Source: Canibacter zhoujuaniae | GTDB lineage: Bacteria; Actinomycetota; Actinomycetes; Actinomycetales; Microbacteriaceae | Length of the DNA: 64,000 nucleotides | Direction of reading: 5' to 3' | Assembly: GCF_011752005.1 (NCBI RefSeq) | Contig: NZ_JAAIJZ010000002.1 | Span: 269,499 to 333,498, forward strand | Part shown: positions 51,623 through 59,867 of the stretch, piece after piece | Numbering within the stretch: position 1 is the first letter of the stretch | How the letters are laid out: each line of letters starts with the position of its first letter | Position numbers and translations under genes: made by a program | Notes under the pieces: model-generated | Database searches by the model: none | What the model was told of the DNA's origin: nothing | The model's input: only the letters and a program-made list of their open reading frames with translations

Positions 51623-52471
51623 ATGCTAATTCTCGCGGCAACTCCGATTGGCAACCTCGGTGATGCCTCACCCCGACTGCGTGAGACGCTCGCCGCGGCA
51701 GATATTATCGCAGCCGAAGACACCCGTACCACCGGGCAGCTGTTGAAGCTGCTCGACATCAACCACAGTGCGAAGCTTGTGCCCCTGCACGATCACAATG
51801 AGCGACAGAAAGCGGATGAGCTTGCAGCAGCTGCGGTGACACAGCTGGTTGTGCTTGTGAGTGACGCCGGTATGCCAACCGTATCTGATCCTGGATTTCG
51901 GGTGGTTGCTGCGGCTATTGCGCGTGACGTTGAGATTAGCAGCATTCCCGGGCCTAGCGCGCCAGTGACGGCGCTTGCTGTGTCTGGGATTCCCACAGAC
52001 CGCTGGAGTTTTGAAGGGTTTGTGCCGCGTAAAAGCGGTGACAAGCGCAAACTGTTTGCGTCGCTCGCAAACGAAACGCGCACCATGCTGTTTTTTGAGA
52101 GCCCGCACCGGGTGCATGAGACGCTGCAGGCTATGCAGCAGTATTTTGGTGCAGAGCGGCAGGCCGCACTGTGTCGGGAACTTACTAAGCTGCATGAAGA
52201 GGTCATCAGAGGCACGCTGCAGAAGCTAACAGCTGCGACGGCAGCGGGTGTGCGCGGCGAGATTGTCTTGGTTGTGGCCGGGGCAGATCCGCAAATTGAT
52301 ACTCCGGAAACTGCGCTTCAGCGGGTGCTTGAGCGAGTGGCAAGCGGTGAGCGCGTCAAGGACGCGACGCGTGCAGTTGCTGCAACCAGTGGTATTCCGG
52401 CACGAGAACTGTATGCGATGGTGACAGCTATGAAAGATAGTGCACGTCGTGGCGCACTGAACGAAAAATAG
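51623..52471 (+). CDS. rsmI: 16S rRNA (cytidine1402-2'-O)-methyltransferase
   Basis: 282 residues of the tetrapyrrole-methylase fold used by RsmI. Features are the N-terminal LAATPIGNLGD, AAEDTRTTGQLL, LVSDAGMPTVSDPGF, IPGPSAPVTALAVSGI and FFESPHRVHETL. It methylates the ribose of C1402 in the small-subunit decoding centre. A C-terminal ~40-residue helical segment (KDATRAVAATSGIPARELY) is usual. It is a single gene divergent from the MFS gene. Confidence 0.96.
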   Translation: MLILAATPIGNLGDASPRLRETLAAADIIAAEDTRTTGQLLKLLDINHSAKLVPLHDHNERQKADELAAAAVTQLVVLVSDAGMPTVSDPGFRVVAAAIARDVEISSIPGPSAPVTALAVSGIPTDRWSFEGFVPRKSGDKRKLFASLANETRTMLFFESPHRVHETLQAMQQYFGAERQAALCRELTKLHEEVIRGTLQKLTAATAAGVRGEIVLVVAGADPQIDTPETALQRVLERVASGERVKDATRAVAATSGIPARELYAMVTAMKDSARRGALNEK

Positions 52472-52597
52472 TAGAGATTGTCGGCGCGGGTTCAGCTAAT
52501 TCATATTTAGTTGCTACAGACTCTTAGTGTTAAATGCGGTTTATCCGCTCTGAAAATGCCGTGCTGCGCACGTGCTATGAAGAGGATAGGAATTATT

Positions 52598-53584
52598 TTG
52601 AAGCGTTCACTCGCCCTTGTTGCAGGAGCAGCAACCGTGTTAACCCTCGGGGCATGTGCAGATCAAACCCTCGCTACCGGCGCCGGCTGCGTTGTGCCGG
52701 AAAGCGCGACCTTAAAGAAGATTGAGGTTGCGCCGGGCGAAGACGGCCAGAATATGCTGAAGGGCAAGCTGCCAATCACCGCTCCTGAAACCCAGCAGGT
52801 GTTTGTTGTGGAAAAGGGTGATGGCGGCAAAGTTATCGGTGATGTAGAGGGCCGCACCGAACAGTACAAACTTGTAATAACCGCATACAACGGCAACACC
52901 GGAAAGCAGATTGTGCAGCAGCCGGTGCAGACTTCTGTCGGTGAGTCATCCGGGCTTAAATTCCTCACTAATGTTGCCGGTTGCGTGACAGACAACGGTA
53001 AATTACTGACTGTTACTAAGGCCAGCGATGTTTGGCCAACCGCAGATCAAATGTTCCAAGATCTTGCTGGCGACGACGCTGTGGTCTTAGAAGTCGACTA
53101 TGAAGGTAAGGTGCCGGCACCGCTGACTGACGATCAGCTCCTGCCGCAGGCAGAAGGAAAAGCGGCTAAGCTTCCGGCCGATTTCCCGCAGGTTGACGTA
53201 GCCAAAAACGGTGAACCAACAATCACGATTAAAGATGCCGCAGCAAAACCAACTGAGCTTAAAGTTGCAAACCTAATTGAGGGTGATGGCGAGACCGTAG
53301 AGCCTGGCGCACTGACCTATGTGCACTATAAGGGTGTGCTGTGGTCAACCGGGAAAGAGTTCGACTCGAGCTGGTCACGTGGCGGGAAGGCAGCTAGCTT
53401 CCCAACTGACGGCGTGATCGAAGGCTTCCGGAAAGCACTTGAGGGTCAGAAGGTGGGCTCCCGTGTGGTCGTGCTCGTGCCGCCCGCTGAGGGCTATGGC
53501 GCAGACTGGAATAAGCAGCAGGGTGGCACAGAAGACGATGTGATGGTGTTTGTGCTAGACATCGTTGGCGCCCAGAACAAGTAG
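52598..53584 (+). CDS. FKBP-type peptidyl-prolyl isomerase, lipoprotein
   Basis: About 328 residues. An N-terminal lipoprotein signal (LKRSLALVAGAATVLTLGAC) leads to a lipidated cysteine. A ~190-residue region of uncertain fold follows, then a C-terminal FKBP domain: GALTYVHYKGVLWSTGKEFDS, DGVIEGFRKALEGQKVGSR and PPAEGYGADWN. It probably folds secreted proteins at the outer membrane face. The TTG at 52598 has GGA about 6 bases upstream and gives a signal of normal length; ATG 52577 is an alternative. The site-2 protease gene starts 6 bp after its stop. Confidence 0.9.
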   Translation: MKRSLALVAGAATVLTLGACADQTLATGAGCVVPESATLKKIEVAPGEDGQNMLKGKLPITAPETQQVFVVEKGDGGKVIGDVEGRTEQYKLVITAYNGNTGKQIVQQPVQTSVGESSGLKFLTNVAGCVTDNGKLLTVTKASDVWPTADQMFQDLAGDDAVVLEVDYEGKVPAPLTDDQLLPQAEGKAAKLPADFPQVDVAKNGEPTITIKDAAAKPTELKVANLIEGDGETVEPGALTYVHYKGVLWSTGKEFDSSWSRGGKAASFPTDGVIEGFRKALEGQKVGSRVVVLVPPAEGYGADWNKQQGGTEDDVMVFVLDIVGAQNK

Positions 53585-53590
53585 CGGCGA

Positions 53591-54928
53591 GTGGCGCTTT
53601 TGCAAGACCTGGTGCCTTTCATAGTAGGTGTGCTCATTGTGGCGCTCGGTGTCGCCGCATCTATTGCACTGCACGAAGTTGGGCACCTGGTTCCTGCAAA
53701 AGTTTTTGGGGTTAAAGTAACCCGTTTCATGGTTGGTTTTGGCCGGACGCTGTGGTCTAAACAGCGTGGTGAAACCGAATACGGAATAAAACTTTTACCC
53801 TTTGGTGGGTACGTGCAAATGATTGGCATGTATCCACCAAAGAAACCGGGTGAGGCTCCACGTGAAGCCTCTACTGGTTTCCTAGACTCAATGGCGAACG
53901 ATGCGCGAGAGTTTAGCGCTGAAACCATTACTCCGGGAGACGAGAAGCGGTCGTTTTATCTTTTGCCGGCATGGAAAAAGATAATCATCATGCTGGGCGG
54001 GCCGCTAATGAACCTTGTGCTTGGCGTGGTGCTTTATGCGGTGCTGCTCTCAGGCATCGGAGTCGCCTCAACTACAACAACTGTTGCCGCGCTGAACGAA
54101 TGTCTAAAACCGGTCACAGCTGCAGAACAGACCTGTGCACCCGGTGATCCGACCGCACCTGGAGTGGCTGCTGGATTAGCCGCAGGGGACACGATCACAG
54201 CGATTTCTGGGAAAAATATCAACACATGGGATGAACTGCGCGAAATTATTGCCGCCAACCCAAACACCCCGCTTGAAATTACCTACGAACGGGCGGGTGA
54301 AACTCGCTCGACTGTGCTCACACCCGCCCTCACGGAGCGCGCCGTATACACTGACGCGGGGCAGCCCGTTCTTGATGCAAACGGTGATCCGCAGCTTGAA
54401 TCTGTGGGAATGATCGGTGCGCTGCCTGAGACCGCGATTCAACGTCAGCCGCTGAGTGCGGTGCCGCGCTATGTGGGTGATAACGTTTCGGGTGTTGTGA
54501 ATGTGATTCTGCACCTGCCGCAGCGTTTAATAGATGTGTGGAACGCGGCGTTTGGTGCGGAAGAGCGCGACCCGAACGGCCCGATCAGTGTTGTCGGGGT
54601 GGGGCGCATCGCTGGTGAAATTGCCAGCCATGACGGGATTGAACTAAAGAGCAAAATCTCGGCGATGGTGGGCTTGCTCGCCGGTTTAAATATTGCTCTC
54701 TTCGTGTTTAACCTGATCCCCCTGCTGCCGCTCGATGGTGGGCACGTTGCCGGCGCCGTCTACGAATCAGCGAAGCGCCGCCTCTACAGGCTTTTTGGAA
54801 AACCAGATCCCGGCCAAATAGATACGGCCAAGATGGTGCCGTTCACCTTTGCGATGGTGCTCGTTTTTGGCGCTATGAGCCTGCTGTTGATATACGCTGA
54901 CCTCGTCAAGCCCATTACGCTGCAGTAG
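53591..54928 (+). CDS. M50 site-2 metalloprotease with PDZ domain (RseP/Rip1 type)
   Basis: 445 residues. The zinc motif HEVGH is at 28-32 in the first helix, followed by PAKVFGVKVTRFMVGFG. A PDZ domain lies in the middle (about 195-250: GLAAGDTITAISGKNINTWDEL), and the second active-site motif LDGGH is near 381 (LIPLLPLDGGH). It cleaves membrane proteins, classically anti-sigma factors, within the bilayer. GTG start 6 bp after the FKBP lipoprotein gene, so the two are likely co-transcribed. The dxr and ispG genes that often flank it in actinobacteria are absent here. Confidence 0.93.
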   Translation: MALLQDLVPFIVGVLIVALGVAASIALHEVGHLVPAKVFGVKVTRFMVGFGRTLWSKQRGETEYGIKLLPFGGYVQMIGMYPPKKPGEAPREASTGFLDSMANDAREFSAETITPGDEKRSFYLLPAWKKIIIMLGGPLMNLVLGVVLYAVLLSGIGVASTTTTVAALNECLKPVTAAEQTCAPGDPTAPGVAAGLAAGDTITAISGKNINTWDELREIIAANPNTPLEITYERAGETRSTVLTPALTERAVYTDAGQPVLDANGDPQLESVGMIGALPETAIQRQPLSAVPRYVGDNVSGVVNVILHLPQRLIDVWNAAFGAEERDPNGPISVVGVGRIAGEIASHDGIELKSKISAMVGLLAGLNIALFVFNLIPLLPLDGGHVAGAVYESAKRRLYRLFGKPDPGQIDTAKMVPFTFAMVLVFGAMSLLLIYADLVKPITLQ

Positions 54929-54944
54929 CCCGCAGTCACTGCGC

Positions 54945-54950
54945 TAGGGT
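54945..54950 (+). promoter_or_regulatory. -10 box of a candidate leaderless promoter (trmB)
   Basis: TAGGGT ends 6 bases before GTG 54957. GGAGGG fills the gap and touches the start codon, so either a leaderless start or a very tight ribosome site is possible. Confidence 0.45.
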
Positions 54951-54956
54951 GGAGGG

Positions 54957-55733
54957 GTGAATGATGCTACCTCTGAAAACTCATCGGCAGCTACCGGCGC
55001 AAACCGACAGCATCGGTTGCTGTCTTTTGTGCGTCGTGGCGGCCGTCTCACCTCCGGGCAGGAACGGGCCTTAAACGAGCTTGCGCCCGAGTATCTGATA
55101 GAGCCTAAGCGAGGTGACGGAGTAACTTCAATTGCTGCCGATCAGGAAACCGATCCGGCTCGCTGGTTCGGCCGCAAAGCTCCGCTCGTAGTGGAGATCG
55201 GATCGGGGCAGGGGCACCAAATAACACACGCCGCCGCTGCCACACCTGAGCGTGACTTCTTGGCGCTTGAGGTGTTTACTGGCGGGTTGGCGCGCACAAT
55301 GGTGCTGGCAGAGCAGCTTGATGTGCACAATTTGCGCCTGATAGAAGCAAACGCACCGGAAGTGCTGGAACATTTGCTGCCCGCAGCCTCTGCCAATGAG
55401 ATCTGGATATTTTTCCCAGATCCGTGGCACAAAGCTAGGCACAATAAACGTCGTTTAATTAACGATAGTTTTGTGCCGCTCATCGCTCGCGCCTTACAGC
55501 CCGGTGGGATAGTGCGCATGGCGACTGACTGGGAAGAATACGCTGAGCAGATGCGTGAGGTGTTTGACAGAGCAGACGGTTTTAAGCGCGGCTTCAACGG
55601 CGATTGGGCTGAGCGTTTCAACGGACGCGTGTTCACCGCATTTGAGAAAAAAGGCATTGCGAAGGGGCGCAACATTCGCGATCTCAGCTATATCAGAGTT
55701 GCCGAGGGCGCGACACAGTCTAAAATCGGGTAG
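54957..55733 (+). CDS. trmB: tRNA (guanine46-N7)-methyltransferase
   Basis: 258 residues. SAM motif I reads VVEIGSGQGHQITHAA, and the TrmB signature IWIFFPDPWHKARHNKRRL carries the catalytic and tRNA-contacting residues. A 50-residue N-terminal extension (SFVRRGGRLTSGQERAL) is usual for actinobacterial members. It forms m7G46 in the tRNA variable loop. It lies directly upstream of a tRNA gene, though a functional link is not implied. Confidence 0.96.
   Translation: MNDATSENSSAATGANRQHRLLSFVRRGGRLTSGQERALNELAPEYLIEPKRGDGVTSIAADQETDPARWFGRKAPLVVEIGSGQGHQITHAAAATPERDFLALEVFTGGLARTMVLAEQLDVHNLRLIEANAPEVLEHLLPAASANEIWIFFPDPWHKARHNKRRLINDSFVPLIARALQPGGIVRMATDWEEYAEQMREVFDRADGFKRGFNGDWAERFNGRVFTAFEKKGIAKGRNIRDLSYIRVAEGATQSKIG
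55699..55726 (+). promoter_or_regulatory. Candidate promoter for tRNA-Arg
   Basis: TTGCCG (55699-55704), 16 bp, TAAAAT (55721-55726), within the 3' end of trmB. A second -10-like TAGACT lies at 55731-55736. The tRNA begins about 45 bp further on. Confidence 0.35.
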
Positions 55734-55776
55734 ACTAAAGCGGTTGCTTTGGTGCGTCTGCAACAGATGCGCTTTT

Positions 55777-55849
55777 GCCCCCGTAGCTCAGTGGATAGAG
55801 CGCCGGTTTCCGGTACCGTAGGTCGGAGGTTCGATTCCTCTCGGGGGCG
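55777..55849 (+). tRNA. tRNA-Arg (anticodon CCG)
   Basis: A 73-base cloverleaf: acceptor GCCCCCG with CGGGGGC (7 bp), D arm GCTC/GAGC, anticodon loop TTCCGGT with anticodon CCG (reads CGG), T arm GGAGG-TTCGATT-CCTCT and discriminator G. CCA is not encoded. The outermost anticodon-stem pair (27-43) is a C-T mismatch, and T-stem pair 49-65 is a G-T wobble. Confidence 0.95.
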
Positions 55850-55941
55850 CAAATCATTTTTCACCCTGCTGTGGCTCGCACTCGCTCGTTAATTACGGTA
55901 ACCAAGTTGAAAAGCGCGCAAATTCCGGCAAAGATTAGCTT

Positions 55942-57390
55942 ATGACTATCTCTGCGAAGCACACCGGCGTGGAGATCGCCGGAATCGAAGTTGTCAGCGA
56001 AAATGAGCGCACAGCACGGCCGCGTGATCTGTTTTGGCCGTGGTTTGCTGCGAATGTTTCGGTGTTTGGCATCTCGTATGCGGCCTGGGTGCTCGGTTTC
56101 GGCATTTCTTTCTGGCAGGCAACAGTGGTTACCGTGATTGGTGTCACCATCTCGTTTCTGCTGTGCGGTGTTATCGCTATCGCAGGTAAACGCGGTTCTG
56201 CACCAACCATGATCCTGTCGCGCGCTGCTTTCGGCGTGAAGGGTCAGAAAATACCCGGCATTTTTTCGTGGCTTATCTCGATGGGCTGGGAAACAATTCT
56301 TGCAATTCTTGCGGTGCTCGCAACCGCCACGATTCTCACCCGGCTGGGTCTTGAGGGTGAGCTGTTAATAAAAATTATCGCGACTATCGTCATAGCTGCG
56401 CTCATTGTCGGAGCCTCCGTAGCCGGGTATCACATCATTATGCGACTGCAGAAGATCTTTACCTGGGTTACTGCGGCGATTACGATTATTTACGTTGTTT
56501 TGGTTGCGCCGAGCATCGACATGCAGCGGGTGCTTGCAATGGAGTCTGGTGGATCTACCCAGGTTATCGGTGCCTTAGTGATGGTGATGACCGGGTTTGG
56601 TTTGGGCTGGATCAATATTGCCGCAGACTGGTCACGCTACCAGCGACGTGATGCGAGCAACAGCAAAATAGTGTTCTGGAACACCTTCGGTGGCGCGACC
56701 TCCCCGATCATTCTGGTCATCTGCGGTTGTTTGATCATCGGCAGCAACCCGGAACTAATGGACGGTATTGCCTACGATCCGATCGGCACCCTGGCAGACC
56801 TCCTGCCAACCTGGGTGCTGCTGCCGTTTCTGATTGCTTCCGTGCTCGCACTGGTTTCTGGAGCGGTGCTTGGAATCTACTCATCCGGTCTCACCCTGTT
56901 AAGTTTGGGCGTGAAGCTACCGCGCCCGGCGGCGGCTGGTATCGACGGCACTATCCTGACCTTGGGCACTATCTATGTTGTGTTCTTTGCTGCAAACTTC
57001 CGCGATCCTTTCGAATCCTTCCTCATCACCCTCGGCGTGCCAATCGCAGCATGGGCGGGTATCATGATCGCAGATATCGCCCTGCGGAAGCAGCCGTATG
57101 ATGAAGCCGCCCTGTTTGATGCGCGCGGTCGCTACGGATCTATTGATTGGATCTCCGTTGGCACGATGCTGTTTGCGATGTTTGTTGGCTGGGGGCTTGT
57201 TGTCAACTCATACGCTGAGACAGTGGCCTGGAATAACTGGCAGGGATATCTGCTGGGGCCGCTCGGATTGGGTGGGCGTGAAGGTGACTGGGCGTGGGCT
57301 AATCTCGGTGTTATCGTGGCGCTGTTGATTGGCTTTATCGTGACATTCATCGCTCGGCGCGGCATTGTTGCAAAACAAGAAAAGAACTAA
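55942..57390 (+). CDS. NCS1-family purine/cytosine permease
   Basis: 482 residues with about 12 membrane helices of the nucleobase:cation symporter-1 (CodB-like) family. It has the N-terminal conserved ARPRDLFWPWFAANVSVFGI, GKRGSAPTMILSRAAFGVKG after helix 2, and GFGLGWINIAADWSRY in the substrate region. It probably imports cytosine, hydroxymethylpyrimidine or a purine with protons or sodium. No deaminase gene adjoins it, so the substrate remains open. Confidence 0.9.
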   Translation: MTISAKHTGVEIAGIEVVSENERTARPRDLFWPWFAANVSVFGISYAAWVLGFGISFWQATVVTVIGVTISFLLCGVIAIAGKRGSAPTMILSRAAFGVKGQKIPGIFSWLISMGWETILAILAVLATATILTRLGLEGELLIKIIATIVIAALIVGASVAGYHIIMRLQKIFTWVTAAITIIYVVLVAPSIDMQRVLAMESGGSTQVIGALVMVMTGFGLGWINIAADWSRYQRRDASNSKIVFWNTFGGATSPIILVICGCLIIGSNPELMDGIAYDPIGTLADLLPTWVLLPFLIASVLALVSGAVLGIYSSGLTLLSLGVKLPRPAAAGIDGTILTLGTIYVVFFAANFRDPFESFLITLGVPIAAWAGIMIADIALRKQPYDEAALFDARGRYGSIDWISVGTMLFAMFVGWGLVVNSYAETVAWNNWQGYLLGPLGLGGREGDWAWANLGVIVALLIGFIVTFIARRGIVAKQEKN

Positions 57391-57393
57391 GGT
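57388..57393 (+). promoter_or_regulatory. Possible -10 box for argS
   Basis: TAAGGT overlaps the permease stop codon and ends 6 bases before GTG 57400. It fits the leaderless spacing but is a weaker match. Confidence 0.35.
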
Positions 57394-57399
57394 TAAACT

Positions 57400-59058
57400 G
57401 TGACTCCAGACAAAATCGCCAGTGAACTGCATAGAATTCTCACCTCGATAGCCGCCGCAAACAGCGCAGACATTGAGATTACCGAACAGCAGCTGCAACC
57501 TGAGCGACCAAAGAATCGTGCGCACGGAGACTGGGCGTCAAACGCGGCGATGCAGTTTGGCAAACGGATCGGAATGAACCCGCGCGCTCTTGCTGAGCAG
57601 ATTGCGGCTGAGCTCAAACTGGTAGACGGCATTGCAGCCGTTGAGATAGCAGGGCCGGGCTTTATTAATATCACGCTAGATGTTGCTGCGGCCGGTCAAA
57701 TCGCGCAAGATATTGTGCTGGCAGGTGCCGCATACGGACGCAACAGTTTGCTTTCCGGGCAGAGCATTAACCTTGAGTTTGTTTCTGCGAACCCGACAGG
57801 CCCCGTGCATCTCGGGCACACCCGCTGGGCGGCGCTCGGTGATTCGCTCGCGCGAGTTCTGAAAGCGGCCGGCGCAGACATTGTCAGCGAGTATTACATT
57901 AACGACGCAGGCGCCCAGATGCAGAAATTTGGGCGCTCAGTGCTCGCTGCGGCACTAAACCAACCAGCACCAGAAGACGGGTATCCGGGTAAATACATTC
58001 AGGTGCTCGGTGAAAAAGTTCTTAAAGAGCGCCCAGACCTCGTTGAATTGAGCCCAGCAGAGCAGCTTGACGTTACAACTGAAATTGCTTATCGCCTGCA
58101 GTTAGGTGAGATTAAGAGTTCTCTGGCAAACTTCAACGTCAACTTTGATGTGTGGTTTTCAGAGCGCACTCTGCACGAACAGACGGACGGCGGCAAAAGC
58201 AAAATCGAAATCGCGCTCGACCGCTTGCGTGAAGCCGGGCATGTTTATGAAGAGGGCGGCGCCACTTGGGTGCGCACCTCCACCTTCGGCGACGATAAAG
58301 ATCGGGTCTTCACCCGCGGTAACGGCATCTACACCTATTTTGCCGCCGACGCCGCCTATCTGCTTTCTAAATCGTCTCGCGGCTCCTATGAAAAGATCTA
58401 TCTGTTAGGCGCAGACCACCACGGCTATGTGGGGCGACTAAAAGCTCTGTCCGCTGTTGCGGGCGAGGATCCAGAACGCCAAATGACCGTGCTGATCGGT
58501 CAGCTGGTGATGCTGAACGGTGCTCGCCTGTCTAAACGTGCCGGCAATATTGTGGAGCTTGACGATCTGCTCGAGTGGGTCGGCTCAGATGCCTTGCGTT
58601 TTTGGCTGTCTCGCTACCCGGCCGACTCGCCGCTGTCGCTAGAGGGCGAAAAACTGCGCAGCCGCACAAACGACAACCCCGTGTTTTATGTGCAGTACGC
58701 CCACGCACGCACCTGCGCTGTAGACCGCAATGCTGCCGCTGTGGGGCTGCAGCGTGATGTTTTTCAGCCGGAACTGCTCACCCATACGAGCGAAACCGAA
58801 CTTCTCGGTAAGCTGCAGCAGTATCCGGGGATTGTCGCTGGCGCCGCACAATTACGTGAGCCACATCGGATCACACGCTACCTTGAAGAGCTGGCGGGCA
58901 GCTACCACAGATGGTATGACCAGTGTCGGGTGCTGCCGCAGGGTGATGAGGCTATCCAACCTCTGCACCAAACCCGCCTGTGGCTAAACGATGCAGCTCA
59001 GCAGGTGCTAGCAAACGGTCTCGATCTAATCGGTGTTAGCGCACCGGAGCGGCTCTAG
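57400..59058 (+). CDS. argS: Arginyl-tRNA synthetase
   Basis: A class I synthetase of 552 residues charging tRNA-Arg. The N-terminal Add-1 domain (1-110) precedes the HIGH-type motif PTGPVHLGHTRWAALGDS (about 136). The KMSKS-like site is LSKRAGNIV (about 377), normal for ArgS. The DALR anticodon-binding domain ends in GVSAPERL, close to the usual VLGVxAPERM. It lies near tRNA-Arg and is followed without a gap by the LmeA-like gene, suggesting a run argS-lmeA-lysA-hom-thrB. Confidence 0.97.
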   Translation: MTPDKIASELHRILTSIAAANSADIEITEQQLQPERPKNRAHGDWASNAAMQFGKRIGMNPRALAEQIAAELKLVDGIAAVEIAGPGFINITLDVAAAGQIAQDIVLAGAAYGRNSLLSGQSINLEFVSANPTGPVHLGHTRWAALGDSLARVLKAAGADIVSEYYINDAGAQMQKFGRSVLAAALNQPAPEDGYPGKYIQVLGEKVLKERPDLVELSPAEQLDVTTEIAYRLQLGEIKSSLANFNVNFDVWFSERTLHEQTDGGKSKIEIALDRLREAGHVYEEGGATWVRTSTFGDDKDRVFTRGNGIYTYFAADAAYLLSKSSRGSYEKIYLLGADHHGYVGRLKALSAVAGEDPERQMTVLIGQLVMLNGARLSKRAGNIVELDDLLEWVGSDALRFWLSRYPADSPLSLEGEKLRSRTNDNPVFYVQYAHARTCAVDRNAAAVGLQRDVFQPELLTHTSETELLGKLQQYPGIVAGAAQLREPHRITRYLEELAGSYHRWYDQCRVLPQGDEAIQPLHQTRLWLNDAAQQVLANGLDLIGVSAPERL

Positions 59059-59835
59059 GTGAGTAAGCGAAAGCGCTGGCTTATCACAACCGCGGTTGTG
59101 GTTGGCATAGTCAGCATGATCGTGGCCGTGGTTGAGATTGCGGGGCGGCCCCTAGTAAAGAGTGTGGCTGCTGGCGCAATCCGAGAAAACCTGCACATAC
59201 CTGCGACAGTTCCTGTTGAGGTGGATCTCGATGGTTCGCTGACATGGCAGCTGCTGACCGGAAAATTTCGCAATGTGGGTCTGCAGGTGCCAAACTACAC
59301 CGTTGCTGACGGTGTTACTGTCAACGTGAACGCAACCTTTGCTGGAATCGGAGTAAACCCAACTGCGAGCACGCTAGATAACGGGTGGGCGTATGTGAGT
59401 ATGACTCACGAACAGTTCCGTGAAATGGCAAAAACCCTGGCCGGTGACTGGGTTGATGACGTTGAATTTCATGACAACCGCATTATCGTGCATAAGTCTT
59501 TGACCGCTTTTGGCTCAAGCGTCGATGCGAGTGTTGAGGTGCAACCCTTAGCCGGTGCGGGGCAGACTCTGCTGCTGAACCCGGTGCAGATTAGCGCCGG
59601 CGGGATCACAACAACCCCAGAACAGCTGAGCCACCTCTCTGGCGGCCTACTCGGTGAAGTCGCATCCAGCTTCATTGAGCCTTACGATATTTGCTTTATC
59701 AACTACATCCCACAGGGTTTGCAGCTGCGTCGCGTAGCTGTGACAGAGAAAGAGGTGCGGGCGAGTTTCCAAATTGATCCGGAGTTTCTCCGCGATCCGC
59801 AGAAAAGACAACCCGGCACCTGCGCTGAGCACTAA
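59059..59835 (+). CDS. LmeA/DUF2993 family lipid-binding protein
   Basis: 258 residues. An N-terminal basic stretch and one membrane helix (about 8-28, signal anchor) are followed by a DUF2993 domain starting GRPLVKSVAAGAIRENLHIP and containing TWQLLTGKFRNVGLQVPN. The family includes mycobacterial LmeA, a phospholipid-binding envelope protein involved in mannan glycolipid maintenance. Its GTG begins at the base after the argS stop, so it is translationally coupled. An envelope role is inferred from family and signal. Confidence 0.82.
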   Translation: MSKRKRWLITTAVVVGIVSMIVAVVEIAGRPLVKSVAAGAIRENLHIPATVPVEVDLDGSLTWQLLTGKFRNVGLQVPNYTVADGVTVNVNATFAGIGVNPTASTLDNGWAYVSMTHEQFREMAKTLAGDWVDDVEFHDNRIIVHKSLTAFGSSVDASVEVQPLAGAGQTLLLNPVQISAGGITTTPEQLSHLSGGLLGEVASSFIEPYDICFINYIPQGLQLRRVAVTEKEVRASFQIDPEFLRDPQKRQPGTCAEH

Positions 59836-59867
59836 TTTCAACACCAGCCACAACCATGAGGAGCACC

